Shown piece after piece: positions 19,182 through 29,303 of a DNA stretch of 64,000 nt. Positions within the stretch are counted from its first letter, which is position 1, and each line of letters opens with the position of its first letter. Origin of the DNA: Candidatus Coatesiibacteriota bacterium (GTDB taxonomy: Bacteria; JAFGND01); assembly GCA_016927185.1 (NCBI GenBank), contig JAFGND010000025.1, positions 25,118 through 89,117 on the forward strand, given 5' to 3'. The notes under the pieces were generated by a model that made no database searches, had not been told where the DNA came from, and saw only the letters and a list, made by a program, of their open reading frames with translations. The translations under genes were made by a program, and so were the position numbers.

Positions 19182-20183
19182 ATGCAATTTAACATAAAAC
19201 GTGCTTTTTCATTGATAGATTCTTTTACGAGAATAAAAGTTGCAGTTGTTGGTGATCTGATAGCTGATATTTACTGGAAAGGTACTTTAACAAGATTTTC
19301 AAGAGAAGCTCCTGTGCCAATTGTCAAGCTTGATGATGAGATATTAGTTCCCGGAGGAGCTGCCAATACATCTGCTAATATAGCAAGCTTGAGTGGAAAA
19401 TCCTTGTTGATTGGCAGATTTGGCAAGGATAACGAGGGAGACAGGCTAAGGGAAAATCTGAATAAAATAAATGGATTGAGCGTTTATCCATTATTCAAGG
19501 ACAACTTCAAAACCATAACAAAAATCAGGATAAAAGCTGGTAGCTTTCATACAAGACCTGCACAAATCCTCAGGATAGACAAGGAAAATGCTGAAATTCA
19601 GCTAACCGAAGAAGAAAATGAGGAAATAGTGACTGCCTTGAAAGGATGCGACGCAATAATTCTAAGCGATTATGGTTATGGTAGTGCTTCCCCTGACTTG
19701 CTTTCATATATCAAGAAAAGAACAGGAAATCTGGTTATAATTTCAGTTGACTCAAGATACAGGATTAATGAATTCATGGGTGCCAGTCTCTTGACTCCCA
19801 ACGAAGAGGAAGCTGCTTATGCTTTGAAAGAAGAAAATATCCTTGATAATGATATTATTGCAGCTGGGAAAAAACTTCTCAGGATTTCTTCTGCACATAA
19901 CCTGATAATTACAAGAGGACCTTTCGGCATGGCATATTTCTCGAAAAAAACCAGTGAAAAAATCCCTATTTGCGGAACTACTGATATTGTTGATAATACC
20001 GGGGCAGGGGACACTGTAATAGCAGCGGCAACTTTGTCACTAGCTTGTGGTGCTTCTCTGCGTGAGGCTGCAATAATTGCCAATTGTGCGGCTTCTGTTT
20101 CAGTAATGCAGGAAGGTGCAGTAGCAGTAAAACCAACAGTATTAAAAGATGCAGTTGCCCTGTTTTTGAAACAGTATTTGTAA
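19182..20183 (+). CDS. hldA: D-glycero-beta-D-manno-heptose-7-phosphate kinase
   Basis: 333 residues of the PfkB/ribokinase family. The N-terminal block VVGDLIADIYWKG..TRFSREAPVPIV and VPGGAANTSANIASL are hallmarks of the RfaE domain I/HldE kinase half. The PfkB signature with the catalytic base is DNTGAGDTVIAAATL (about 268-282). It phosphorylates heptose-7-phosphate at C1 for ADP-heptose synthesis, implying LPS with a heptose core. The nucleotidyltransferase half of HldE is absent here, so it must be encoded separately, as in organisms with split hldA/hldC. No other heptose gene lies in the window. Confidence 0.92.
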   Translation: MQFNIKRAFSLIDSFTRIKVAVVGDLIADIYWKGTLTRFSREAPVPIVKLDDEILVPGGAANTSANIASLSGKSLLIGRFGKDNEGDRLRENLNKINGLSVYPLFKDNFKTITKIRIKAGSFHTRPAQILRIDKENAEIQLTEEENEEIVTALKGCDAIILSDYGYGSASPDLLSYIKKRTGNLVIISVDSRYRINEFMGASLLTPNEEEAAYALKEENILDNDIIAAGKKLLRISSAHNLIITRGPFGMAYFSKKTSEKIPICGTTDIVDNTGAGDTVIAAATLSLACGASLREAAIIANCAASVSVMQEGAVAVKPTVLKDAVALFLKQYL

Positions 20184-20192
20184 GGATTTCAA

Positions 20193-22406
20193 ATGCAAAA
20201 AGGATTGACAGCAGAATATAAAACCTCTTTTTATTTTGCTATTTCATTATCAGTAATATGTTTCTTTTTTTTTCAGTTTCTCATGGCAGATGATATTACA
20301 TGGACCAACTGGGGTGAAGATGGAGGAGATTTTCTGGCATGTGCATCTATTCTTGGTATTCCTCACCCAACTAGTTATCCATTTTATACACTGCTTCTAA
20401 AAGCATTTTTTCTGATATTTCCTTTTGGAAACATAGGCTTCAGGGGAAATTTGCTTTCATCAGTTTTTGCATCATCAGGAATATACTTCTTTTATATGAT
20501 TACATCAAGACTGCTTTCTTTCATTCCGCAGGTGAAGAAAGACAGAAAAGGAGTAATTTATGGATTGCCTTTGCTTGTATGTATCATACTTGCATTAAGC
20601 AGAATTTTCTTGAGCCAGGCAATAATTACTGAAGTATATTCCCTGAATGCACTAATCTTTTTAATGAGTATTCATTTCCTTTTAAAATGGGTGTTTGAAA
20701 AGAAAACCAATTACTTGATATTTGTATTTTATTTACTGGGATTGGGTTTCAGCCACCATGGCAGCATAATTTTCTTCATCCCTCTTCTATTGTCTGTTTT
20801 GATAAGATTTAAAAAAAGATTAAATGCAAGAATTGCTTTTTTTTCAATATTCATATGGTTGATTGGTCTTACTCCTTATCTATATGATCCATTAAGAGCA
20901 ATCCAGAATCCTCATTTATCGTGGGGTACACCATATTGCTTTTCTAAATTCTATTGGATTATAACTGCTTCTCAATACAGGTACAGGATGTTCTCAAGAC
21001 CATTTATGGAAAGTCTAAGAAAATTCCGTTCAAGTTATCATATTGAGCAACAGATTGGATACCTGGGAGTTTTCATATTCATCTGGACAGCAATTACTTT
21101 ACTGTCAAGATTCAAGAAAGCAGGGAGAATACGAAGTAATTTCGGGATAATAGTCATGGGATTGTCTTTATCATTTCTTGCTAATTTGATTTATTCATTC
21201 AATTACAATATTGCGGATATAAATGCTTATTATATACCAGGTTACATTATTGCTTGTATTTTTCTCTGTCTTGGAACAGGAATACTCATCAAGATATGGC
21301 AGGAGAGCTCTATTTTTTATCCAAAATCGTATTTACCTTTGGTAATTACACTGGTTTTATTGACTGCTCCACTAATCCTGAACATCAGAAAATGCAATAG
21401 CAGGACAAAACAAGATGCAAAGGAATTTACAACAGAAGTATTCAATGCAGCAAAACCAAATGGAGTAATTCTTAGTGAATATGATGGCAGAACATTCGGG
21501 TTATGGTACAAAAGATATGGTCCCTTGAAAGATAAATCCCAGGTTTTCATTATTTATAAGTATCTTTTTATATGGGACTGGTATTTGGAGCATCTTCCAA
21601 AAGTAGCTAGCAGGCTTTTATATCCACCAAAATCACCTATTGTTGATGCATATTTATGTGATCTGATAACTCTTAACATTGGGAGATTGCCTTTGTATAT
21701 GGTGCGGGAAGATCCAGTCATAAAAACGAACTGGGATCTTGTTAGATTATATGATGCAAAAATGCCTTTATATGAAATAAAAGAAAAAGCCAGACTTCCT
21801 GAGGTCAAGTATTCTGCAAAAGAAGATACAATGTTTATTGATATCAGTACATTTGCAAACAGCTGCTATAGTCAGGATCCATTCAGAATCGGTGATGTAA
21901 GTGGTAAACCTAATCATTTCATTGGGCTGGATGAAGGAGAATATAATTATCAAGGCATTCCATTCAAATTCATGAAAGCTGTCACTGGCAAGGAGAATAA
22001 ATTCAACTGCATTTCGACTTGCTTTTTATCAAGAACATCATTTAAAATTCCTCTTGTCCAGAAGAGAAGCAAGCATCTGGCTTTTGCATTGACTGGAGGT
22101 GCTATTGCAAACTATAAAGGAGCTGTCTTGAAACTCAAGGTAATATATAAAGATGGTATGAATGATGACTTTGTTCTTTACAGTTGCAAAGATATATATG
22201 AATATGGATTTAAAAAGTATGGAGCAGAAGCTCCTCCTCTTGAAAAAATAATATGGCAAAATAAAAAGGGAGCGTTTATTACTGGTTGTGAAATAGATTT
22301 GGACAATGAAAGAATTCCAGAGAAACTTGTTATAAGAAATGCTGGAATTGCAAACAACGCAGGAGTTTATCCAGGAGTGATTATCTTTGCAGTCACACAA
22401 TATTGA
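20193..22406 (+). CDS. DUF2723-family polytopic membrane protein (putative O-glycosyltransferase)
   Basis: 737 residues. The DUF2723 signature appears near residues 40-75: WGEDGGDFLACASILGI, then HPTSYPFYTLL.K. About ten transmembrane segments fill residues 10-400. The final 330 residues are soluble and probably periplasmic. The family is related to GT-C/PMT glycosyltransferases and is widespread in the FCB group; the acidic pair in the first loop is the expected catalytic site. Substrate unknown. A good AAGGA site precedes the ATG, 9 bases after hldA, which links it to envelope glycan assembly. Confidence 0.8.
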   Translation: MQKGLTAEYKTSFYFAISLSVICFFFFQFLMADDITWTNWGEDGGDFLACASILGIPHPTSYPFYTLLLKAFFLIFPFGNIGFRGNLLSSVFASSGIYFFYMITSRLLSFIPQVKKDRKGVIYGLPLLVCIILALSRIFLSQAIITEVYSLNALIFLMSIHFLLKWVFEKKTNYLIFVFYLLGLGFSHHGSIIFFIPLLLSVLIRFKKRLNARIAFFSIFIWLIGLTPYLYDPLRAIQNPHLSWGTPYCFSKFYWIITASQYRYRMFSRPFMESLRKFRSSYHIEQQIGYLGVFIFIWTAITLLSRFKKAGRIRSNFGIIVMGLSLSFLANLIYSFNYNIADINAYYIPGYIIACIFLCLGTGILIKIWQESSIFYPKSYLPLVITLVLLTAPLILNIRKCNSRTKQDAKEFTTEVFNAAKPNGVILSEYDGRTFGLWYKRYGPLKDKSQVFIIYKYLFIWDWYLEHLPKVASRLLYPPKSPIVDAYLCDLITLNIGRLPLYMVREDPVIKTNWDLVRLYDAKMPLYEIKEKARLPEVKYSAKEDTMFIDISTFANSCYSQDPFRIGDVSGKPNHFIGLDEGEYNYQGIPFKFMKAVTGKENKFNCISTCFLSRTSFKIPLVQKRSKHLAFALTGGAIANYKGAVLKLKVIYKDGMNDDFVLYSCKDIYEYGFKKYGAEAPPLEKIIWQNKKGAFITGCEIDLDNERIPEKLVIRNAGIANNAGVYPGVIIFAVTQY

Positions 22407-23025
22407 TAATTTAATACCTCAGAGAAGATATGGTCAGAAGAAGCATCTTCCTGGTGTACTGATTGGAGTAGTATTATTGATCATAATCCTGCTTCTTATT
22501 GGTTATTTCTTAATAAGAAAAAGATCTTCAACAGAAGAATCAAATGAAAGCAAGAAAGAGGAAAGAAGCAAGCAAAATGAATCTGTAAAATCTTTGGATA
22601 AGAAGAAAGAAGACTATTTGAAAAAAGCATCTTCACCTCTTCCAGCTAAATCTTCAGAACCAATATTCAATGTAAAAGTACTTGAGAATTTCTCGAATAT
22701 TATCAAAATTGAACTTCTGAATGGAACCAAGGTGGTTGGTGTTGTCGGTCGTTTAACCCCGATTGTAAGAAGGCATGCTCATGGAAAGATTGATATTCTT
22801 GCAGTAGGGAACACTCATTCACCTGAATATGTTTACAAGGAAAGTATGGTCATCGACAGGATTGGAAATCCAGAATATGCAAAAGTGATAGCTGATTTTT
22901 TTGGAATCAAGCGTGTTATAACTCAGGGAAACAAGGAACTGCTTGTCGATGTTACAGTCATAATTGGAGAAGATTTAATCAATATATACCAGAATAATGT
23001 TCTCTGGTATCAAACAATCAACTAG
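22387..23025 (+). CDS. Membrane-anchored LytR_C-domain protein
   Basis: 212 residues. One transmembrane helix (about 18-37: GVLIGVVLLIIILLLIGYFL), a Lys/Glu-rich linker and a C-terminal domain beginning VKVLENFSNIIKIELLNGT. The LNGT...G....V.P block and the GNP.YAK.IADFFGI...I.Q segment match the LytR C-terminal (LytR_C) domain, often fused to or neighbouring LCP cell-wall ligases; no LCP domain is present. The start is TTG inside the preceding gene (20-base overlap), since no better in-frame start follows. Its stop overlaps by 4 bases the convergent gene at 23022. Confidence 0.75.
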   Translation: MQSHNIDNLIPQRRYGQKKHLPGVLIGVVLLIIILLLIGYFLIRKRSSTEESNESKKEERSKQNESVKSLDKKKEDYLKKASSPLPAKSSEPIFNVKVLENFSNIIKIELLNGTKVVGVVGRLTPIVRRHAHGKIDILAVGNTHSPEYVYKESMVIDRIGNPEYAKVIADFFGIKRVITQGNKELLVDVTVIIGEDLINIYQNNVLWYQTIN

Positions 23026-25220
23026 TCACTCTTGAAAAGAATAGATTCGCTGTAATAAGATTCTATAGGTACATCACCTTTCATTGCAGGCTTGAATCTA
23101 TATCTTTTCGCAGCAGATACTGCTTCTGAATCACAAGCAGAATTGCCACTTGATTTCTGGACTTTAACGTCAGTTACTCTTCCATCTACTCCTATTGTCA
23201 ATGTAAGCTGAGTAGTACCAGTAAATTTGGTTTTAGAGGCACTAGCAGGATAGCTTGCTTTTGACTTCGATATTAGCTCAGCAGGAACAAGTTTGCCTTT
23301 CTTTGCAGGTGTTTCTTTTTTATCTGCCTTTGTAACTTCAACCTTTTTGGTCACGTCTTTTTTCTCTACTTTATCGGGTTCAGATTTCTCTGTTTTCTTA
23401 GCTACTTCAGTTTCTTTTTTCTGAGCTTTCATTGTAACGTTTCTTGTTACGGATTTTCCGTCCTTTACTTCAATAGCTATGCTTGTTTCTTCATAACCAT
23501 CAGCTTTTAGAACAAATACCCTTTTTCCTGCTGCAAATTCCTTTGTAAATGTTGTACTGCCAACAAGCTGTCCCCCTACATAAACTGTTGCAGAAGGAGT
23601 TGAGCTTATTGTAACTGTTCCTTTTCCTGAGACGAATTCCACTTCTATATTTTTCGTTTCTTCTGATTTGACAACAACAACATCTTCAAAACTCATATCA
23701 CCATGCTTGGCTTCAAACTTGTATTCACCTGGTGAAAGCTCTATTTTACTAATGTCGGGGAATTTTCCCTTGGATTCTCCATTAATGAGAATCTCAGCTC
23801 CATCTTTGCATTTTGTTATCATTATACTGCCTTTGGCAGCGGCAACATCCTTTACTTTTTCTTCACCTTTTGTTTCCTCTTCCTTGACTACTTCTTCCTT
23901 CTTGGCGGTTTCCTCTGGCTTTTTTGAAAGCATGGGTTTGAAAACGAATACTACAAGAAGCACTATTACAATTAATGCACCTGCTGCCCCCGCAATAATT
24001 CCAACTGGCAGTCCCTTTTTTCCTTCTTCTTTCGGTTTTGTTTCAATTGGTTTTTCTTCCTTCGGTGGTTTTTGAGGTTCAGTAGCAATTTTAGGTTTTT
24101 CTTCTGCTTTCTTTTCCTTTAAAGGTTCTGCTTTCGCTTTTTCAGTTCCTTTCTTTTTCTGAATTACTTCCTTTGGTTTAACGGTCTCAGCAGAAACTGG
24201 TTTCTTCTCTGCTACCTTTGGTTCTTCTTTTGGTTTCAGGATTTCTTTTGGTTCTTCATGAGGAACTGCTTTTGGTTTTACGGTTTCCCTTGCTTTTACA
24301 TCTATCTTTTTCTCTTCCTTGATCACAGGTTTTACTTCAGCAACCTTTTTAGCTTTTTTCTCTGCAGGAGCTGATTCTTTATGAGGATATTCTATAATCT
24401 CTGCTTCGTCGACAGTCCTGGAAACAAGCCTTTCTTCTTTTTCTTTCTGCATTTTTTCAATCTTCTCAGCAAATTCTGCTCCATCTTCCTCTTTTACAAC
24501 TTCAATGAATGCTGATTTTACTGCTTCTTTTTCCTCGAGAGTAGCTTGTTTCTGTACTTTCTCCTTTTTCAATTCAGTAATCTTGACTTCCTCTTCCTTT
24601 TTCTTTCTCTCTTCCTCTATTTCGTCAATTGTTCTCAATGTCTCGTGGGAACCAATAGTATCATTTATTGCAGTAGCAATGTCTTCAGGTGTAGGAAGAT
24701 GATCTGAAGTCTCTTCTACCAGATCCTTGTATTCACTTTCTAGCTCATTTTCTGGAATTACTGCACTATCTCCAAGTTCAGTTCTTAACAGGGCAAGTTT
24801 CTGTGCTATCTCCTTATTACTTGGATTATACTTAAGAGCTGCCTCGAAGTTTGATATGGCTTTACCAATTTCCTTATCTTTTAAAGCTTTTTCAGCACCC
24901 TTGATATATCTATCTACAACTAGTTCTCTCTTGAATTTATTTAGTAATCTCTTTACTTTAAGATTTTCCGGATCTATTTCAAGAATTTTCTGCAGTTCCT
25001 CTATTGCCTGTTTCTTATCTCCTTCAACAAGAAAGCGTTGAGCATTTTCATAATAAGTTCTGATATTAAGCTCACCTTCGATTTTATCAAGCAATGATTT
25101 TACTCTTTCATTAGATGGATCAATCTTCAAGATTTCACGTAATTTGCTTACTGCAAGAGGTCTGTCTTTCTTGCCAAGAGCTTCCATTGCTTCTCTCAGT
25201 AAAAGTTTTATATCAGCCAT
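23022..25220 (-). CDS. TPR-PEGA-TonB fusion membrane protein
   Basis: 732 residues. Helical TPR-like repeats fill residues 1-150 (..A...L..IL.IDP.N). A long Lys/Glu/Pro-rich, TonB-like stretch follows (200-400), then one transmembrane helix (about 403-431), two PEGA domains (about 465-530 and 533-600) and a TonB C-terminal domain (about 645-732: AKRYRFKPAMKGDVPIES). With no signal peptide, the TPR part should be cytoplasmic and the PEGA/TonB part periplasmic. TonB normally transmits proton-motive energy with ExbBD; those partners are absent here and the TPR head is not usual for TonB. It sits in a minus-strand run with the zinc-ribbon protein and the chemoreceptor. Confidence 0.85.
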   Translation of the reverse strand: MADIKLLLREAMEALGKKDRPLAVSKLREILKIDPSNERVKSLLDKIEGELNIRTYYENAQRFLVEGDKKQAIEELQKILEIDPENLKVKRLLNKFKRELVVDRYIKGAEKALKDKEIGKAISNFEAALKYNPSNKEIAQKLALLRTELGDSAVIPENELESEYKDLVEETSDHLPTPEDIATAINDTIGSHETLRTIDEIEEERKKKEEEVKITELKKEKVQKQATLEEKEAVKSAFIEVVKEEDGAEFAEKIEKMQKEKEERLVSRTVDEAEIIEYPHKESAPAEKKAKKVAEVKPVIKEEKKIDVKARETVKPKAVPHEEPKEILKPKEEPKVAEKKPVSAETVKPKEVIQKKKGTEKAKAEPLKEKKAEEKPKIATEPQKPPKEEKPIETKPKEEGKKGLPVGIIAGAAGALIVIVLLVVFVFKPMLSKKPEETAKKEEVVKEEETKGEEKVKDVAAAKGSIMITKCKDGAEILINGESKGKFPDISKIELSPGEYKFEAKHGDMSFEDVVVVKSEETKNIEVEFVSGKGTVTISSTPSATVYVGGQLVGSTTFTKEFAAGKRVFVLKADGYEETSIAIEVKDGKSVTRNVTMKAQKKETEVAKKTEKSEPDKVEKKDVTKKVEVTKADKKETPAKKGKLVPAELISKSKASYPASASKTKFTGTTQLTLTIGVDGRVTDVKVQKSSGNSACDSEAVSAAKRYRFKPAMKGDVPIESYYSESILFKSD

Positions 25221-25259
25221 CTTTTTTCACCCCAAATCTGATTTAAAACAGCAAGTTAT

Positions 25260-26810
25260 CTACCTTGTCAAGCGATAATAAACTGCTGACCATTCTTTAT
25301 TTTGTTTCTTTTCTTTCAAATCATTTGCCCAGTTTTCCACTTTTTTTGGTATTCGTAATTCAAACCTGTTCCTTAGATTGTCTATAGCGAAATCATTCGG
25401 GACATTGTTATAATAAAGAATATAAGTTTGAGAAGTGCTTGATTCTTGCTTTACTTCCTGATATTTATCTGCCAGGAATACTTCTTCCTTGTTATCCTTT
25501 GTTATCTTGCCTTCTGTATATTGAATTGCTTTCAATATGACTGGCTCTTTCTTGGGGTTGAGTTTTTCGTCCTGCATGGTTACCAATCTTGTATTTTCTG
25601 GAGTTATAAAGAAAGGATTTTTGGTCTTGTTAGTTACATTTATTGCAATTCCCAAAACCCTTCCCTCCTTTGACTTGAATTCCTCTATACCAGTTAGTGT
25701 TACATCTATGCCATAAAAATTGACAACGACCTTCAAGCCAGGCCCCATCTCATCCTGCTTTATTTGCTTTTTCAGGTATTCGATTTTTTTGTTATTTTGA
25801 ACATTTGTTGGATCAATATCTTTTGCTATAATCTCGCGAATCCTAAGCTCTTCTTCCTTATTCCCCAGACCTTGACCATAGAATTTAGCCAAATCATCCA
25901 GAACTTTCCTTAAAATCTCTCCTGAAGCTGATAATCTTATTTCAGGATCATCTATATATATCTCAAAGTCCCTGAATCTGTTTATCAACCTGAAAACTGT
26001 TTTCAATTTATCTAAAGTTGCAATCTTTTTTTCTATTTTTTCCTTCGAAGGGCTTTTTGTAATATCAAGAGGTTCTACATTTTTGTAATTCTCTACAGCT
26101 GTCTTATAAAAAGTAGCTAACACTTCTGTCAGTTCCTTTCTTTGCTTGTATCTGCAATAATATCTAATGTAATCCATTGCTACTGAGGATCTTTTGAACT
26201 GAGATGGGAGGTGATCTCCCTTGTACTTTTCAGCAAGATTTTCCCCAACCTTGAATATGTTCTCAAATGCAACAAGTGTTTTTTCAAAACGATTTTCTGA
26301 AGGAGGTTGTTCCATTTCCTGCTTGAATTGAATAATAGCATCATCTATATTTTTTCTTAATTCCTCTACTTGTGCAGCCATTTCTTCAGGAGGCTTTACA
26401 TCCTTTTTGCCTGAAAAAGCGAGCCATAATACTGTTAATACTATCAAGACACCTAATCCTATTGAGATAGGTACTGAAATATTTCTCTGTTTAATTGCTA
26501 TCTCATCCGTATCATCTGACGTCTCTTGAAACAAATCAATCACATCAGATGCTTTTTTCCATTCACTTGAACCTGGTTCTTTTACAAGATCATTAGGAGA
26601 AATGCGCATTTCAGAAGCCCAGTTTTTCAAAACATCTAGATTTGCTGCCTGGAATTCTCTTCCTCCTATTTGAACAATGTAAGGTTCAGATGACGTTGAA
26701 GTATCTTCTTTTGCTGCTTCTCCCTTACCTGAATTTAATGGATTATTACAAAATGGGCAAATATCTGATACCTCATCAGCTATTTCTTTTTTACAATATG
26801 GACATTCCAT
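25260..26810 (-). CDS. Zinc-ribbon, GYF_2-like, single-pass membrane protein
   Basis: 516 residues. An N-terminal C4 zinc ribbon (C3, C6, C18, C21) is followed by a GYF_2-like fold (about 45-95: YIVQIGGREF...W....RISPNDLVKE..S.EWKKAS). One transmembrane helix lies near residues 113-132. A helical region (135-330) and a C-terminal beta-rich domain (about 345-500) follow. Zinc ribbon plus GYF_2 plus membrane span is a recurring bacterial architecture of unknown role, thought to sense or recruit proteins at the membrane. The ribosome site is GGGGGAG before the ATG. The downstream TPR-PEGA-TonB gene starts 39 bases after its stop, suggesting co-transcription. Confidence 0.75.
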   Translation of the reverse strand: MECPYCKKEIADEVSDICPFCNNPLNSGKGEAAKEDTSTSSEPYIVQIGGREFQAANLDVLKNWASEMRISPNDLVKEPGSSEWKKASDVIDLFQETSDDTDEIAIKQRNISVPISIGLGVLIVLTVLWLAFSGKKDVKPPEEMAAQVEELRKNIDDAIIQFKQEMEQPPSENRFEKTLVAFENIFKVGENLAEKYKGDHLPSQFKRSSVAMDYIRYYCRYKQRKELTEVLATFYKTAVENYKNVEPLDITKSPSKEKIEKKIATLDKLKTVFRLINRFRDFEIYIDDPEIRLSASGEILRKVLDDLAKFYGQGLGNKEEELRIREIIAKDIDPTNVQNNKKIEYLKKQIKQDEMGPGLKVVVNFYGIDVTLTGIEEFKSKEGRVLGIAINVTNKTKNPFFITPENTRLVTMQDEKLNPKKEPVILKAIQYTEGKITKDNKEEVFLADKYQEVKQESSTSQTYILYYNNVPNDFAIDNLRNRFELRIPKKVENWANDLKEKKQNKEWSAVYYRLTR

Positions 26811-26871
26811 CTTTCTCCCCCTATACTCTAATTATATTTATTAAAAGATTTATATCAAATATCACAATATT

Positions 26872-29292
26872 TTACCTCTGATCAAGTTTGGAAAAAATGT
26901 CCTTGGTTATCTCTATTTCTTTTGATAACTTGAACTTCCTTGTCATGTTTTTCAGATTTTCAGCAAGATCTGCAAGGTTTTGAGCAGCTGTTGACAGTTC
27001 TTCCATGCTTGAAGTCTGCTCTTCAATCGCTGATGAAACTTGATTCGCACTTGATGCAGTTTCATCTACAATACCGGCGATAGAATTTATGTTTTCACTC
27101 AAGCTTCTCATATTTGTAAGCTGCTTGTTTGCAGCTTTCAGAATATTATCTATCTCGAGTGCAATAGATTCAACCTTCTGAGAAATATCTCTCAGGAAAT
27201 GTATGGAAGACATCATGACATCTTTTCCTTCTTGTAAACGCTGGGCAGATTTCTCAACCTGCCTTTGTGTTTCTTCAGCGGCAGAAGAGACTTCATTAAT
27301 AATTGTCTTTATTTCCTCTCCATACTGGGTAGTGTTTTTTGACAAATCCTTCACTTCATCTGCAATTATTGAAAAACTCCTTCCATGTTCTCCTGCTCTT
27401 GCCGCTTCAATGGAAGCATTAAGAGCTAGCAGATTAGTCTGCTTGGAGATGTCAGTAATAATATCTGTGAATCTTGATACATTGCTCAGTTTCTTTACAA
27501 GATCATCAACCATTTTAGTTATTTCATTGGAAGTTTGATCCATTACTCTAATATGCTCAAGTGACTTCAAGGCAGATTGTCTTCCCATTTCAGCAAATGA
27601 AGCTACATCCTTTGAAGCTCCTCCAGCTTGCTGAGCTTCATTTGATACTTGCTCAGAATAAGTTCTTACTGAATTAGAAAGGTTTATAATGTCATAAACT
27701 CTTTCACTCTGGTTATTTGCTCCAAATGAAATATCCTGAATGGATGAGGCAATTTCCTCAGATGATGCATTCATTTGTTCACTGGAAGCAGCTAGTTCCT
27801 CAGCCATAGCAGATAACTCATTTGAAATATTGAACACTCTTGCCAGCATCAATGACAGGTTTTCAATGAAGCTATTGAAATCCTCAGCCAGTCTTCCAAT
27901 CTCATCCTGTGACAGAACAGGGAATCTCTGAGTTAAATCTCCTTCACCAGCTGACATCTCTGAAACAAGATTATTTATCTGAAACAAGGGTTTAGATACA
28001 TTATTCCTGATATATGAACTTAATATCAAACCTGCTCCACCGAATGCCAGAAGGAAAATAATGACAAGAGCTATCATATTTCTTTGAAAAACCTTGTATT
28101 CATTGAAATAATAGACTATTACTCCTTGTGAATTCGGGACATTAAGAGGTTTGCTTCTTCTATGATTTAATGTATCCAGACCAGCTGGATATACTACAGC
28201 TGGCATAGTAGGTATTTTTAGAAGATATCCCTGTATGTTTATCATCCTTTTTGTTGGCTGAGTATCTTCAAGATCCCAGTATATTCTTACCATATCTGAT
28301 ATACCTTCAGGTTTTGATGCTTCCTTGCCTTTCAGGAAGTGCTTTACATCATCATGAAAATTACGAGCCATTATATCAGAAATATTATCTATGGTTGTCC
28401 ATAAATTTATCATGGCAAAAATAGTAACCAGACCAAGAGATGTGTTTAAAACTATTATTACGAGTGAAATAATCTTCTGTTGCAATGATATCTTGCTTTT
28501 TTCTTTCCCGATTATTGAATTGAGCAAAGTGATTATTGACCACATGAGGAATACAAATGGTATAAGGAATAGCATTTCCCCAAGGAATCCCAGGCGTGGA
28601 GCAATAAAAAGCATTATCAACGCTACTGCTGCCATTATTATATGATTTGCAAGGTCATATGAGAATATCTTTCTCCATTGAAGACTTTCCAAACCATCTT
28701 TCAGGGCATGATAACCGAAAACAAATCCGGTATTTACTGCAAGATAAAATACTGCGCCTAAAATATAAAAGATTGAACCATAAAGGGTTAAAGTCTGCCC
28801 AAACTTATCTATTCTTTGTAATATTGGAAGCTTGAGGAAATTCACGAATTCCTCTGTTCCCTTTGCTGGATTGAAGCCAGTAACTATTAAATCTAGAGCG
28901 AAAATGCATATTATGAATTGAAGCGGAATAAAAAAAGTTCTCAATAACGGTCTTTTGTTTCTTATTTGATGGATCAAAGATGAAATCGAGACCACTGCAA
29001 TAGCCATAGCAGGACCATAAAGAAGATATGTTATGAAGACAGGAAAAAATTCGATTCCGAGAGCTAATCCACTTGTAAGCTGAACATCTATAAAACCTGA
29101 TATTATACATATAAGAAGAAATACAAGATAGACTTTTATTAAATCTGCATTTACAGTTTTTATGACGGCAAATAAATCGAAAATATAATAAGCAGCTACT
29201 ACTATCCCCAGGACTATGACTATAAATGCAAAAGTCCTGAAATATCTTGAATAGGTAGCATTTGTTATGCTATCATCAGCATTTTCAGCCAT
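26872..29292 (-). CDS. Methyl-accepting chemotaxis protein with polytopic sensor
   Basis: 806 residues. About seven or eight membrane segments between residues 20 and 300 replace the usual two-helix periplasmic sensor. A further extracytoplasmic loop (about 300-400) and a last membrane helix (406-428) lead into a HAMP domain (about 425-480). The signalling coiled coil occupies about 490-790, with the hairpin tip TNLLALNASIEAARAGEHGR. No CheA, CheW, CheR or flagellar gene is nearby, so it must couple to a pathway elsewhere. The polytopic head resembles membrane-embedded sensor regions seen on other signalling proteins; its ligand is unknown. AGGT ribosome site upstream of the ATG. Confidence 0.9.
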   Translation of the reverse strand: MAENADDSITNATYSRYFRTFAFIVIVLGIVVAAYYIFDLFAVIKTVNADLIKVYLVFLLICIISGFIDVQLTSGLALGIEFFPVFITYLLYGPAMAIAVVSISSLIHQIRNKRPLLRTFFIPLQFIICIFALDLIVTGFNPAKGTEEFVNFLKLPILQRIDKFGQTLTLYGSIFYILGAVFYLAVNTGFVFGYHALKDGLESLQWRKIFSYDLANHIIMAAVALIMLFIAPRLGFLGEMLFLIPFVFLMWSIITLLNSIIGKEKSKISLQQKIISLVIIVLNTSLGLVTIFAMINLWTTIDNISDIMARNFHDDVKHFLKGKEASKPEGISDMVRIYWDLEDTQPTKRMINIQGYLLKIPTMPAVVYPAGLDTLNHRRSKPLNVPNSQGVIVYYFNEYKVFQRNMIALVIIFLLAFGGAGLILSSYIRNNVSKPLFQINNLVSEMSAGEGDLTQRFPVLSQDEIGRLAEDFNSFIENLSLMLARVFNISNELSAMAEELAASSEQMNASSEEIASSIQDISFGANNQSERVYDIINLSNSVRTYSEQVSNEAQQAGGASKDVASFAEMGRQSALKSLEHIRVMDQTSNEITKMVDDLVKKLSNVSRFTDIITDISKQTNLLALNASIEAARAGEHGRSFSIIADEVKDLSKNTTQYGEEIKTIINEVSSAAEETQRQVEKSAQRLQEGKDVMMSSIHFLRDISQKVESIALEIDNILKAANKQLTNMRSLSENINSIAGIVDETASSANQVSSAIEEQTSSMEELSTAAQNLADLAENLKNMTRKFKLSKEIEITKDIFSKLDQR

Positions 29293-29303
29293 CTTAACCT
29301 ACT

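Noticed and set aside
23668-24075. Plus-strand 135-codon frame opposite the TonB-like gene
   Set aside because: It is an antisense shadow of the Lys/Glu-rich and PEGA coding sequence; composition is Ser/Phe-rich and no ribosome site is seen.
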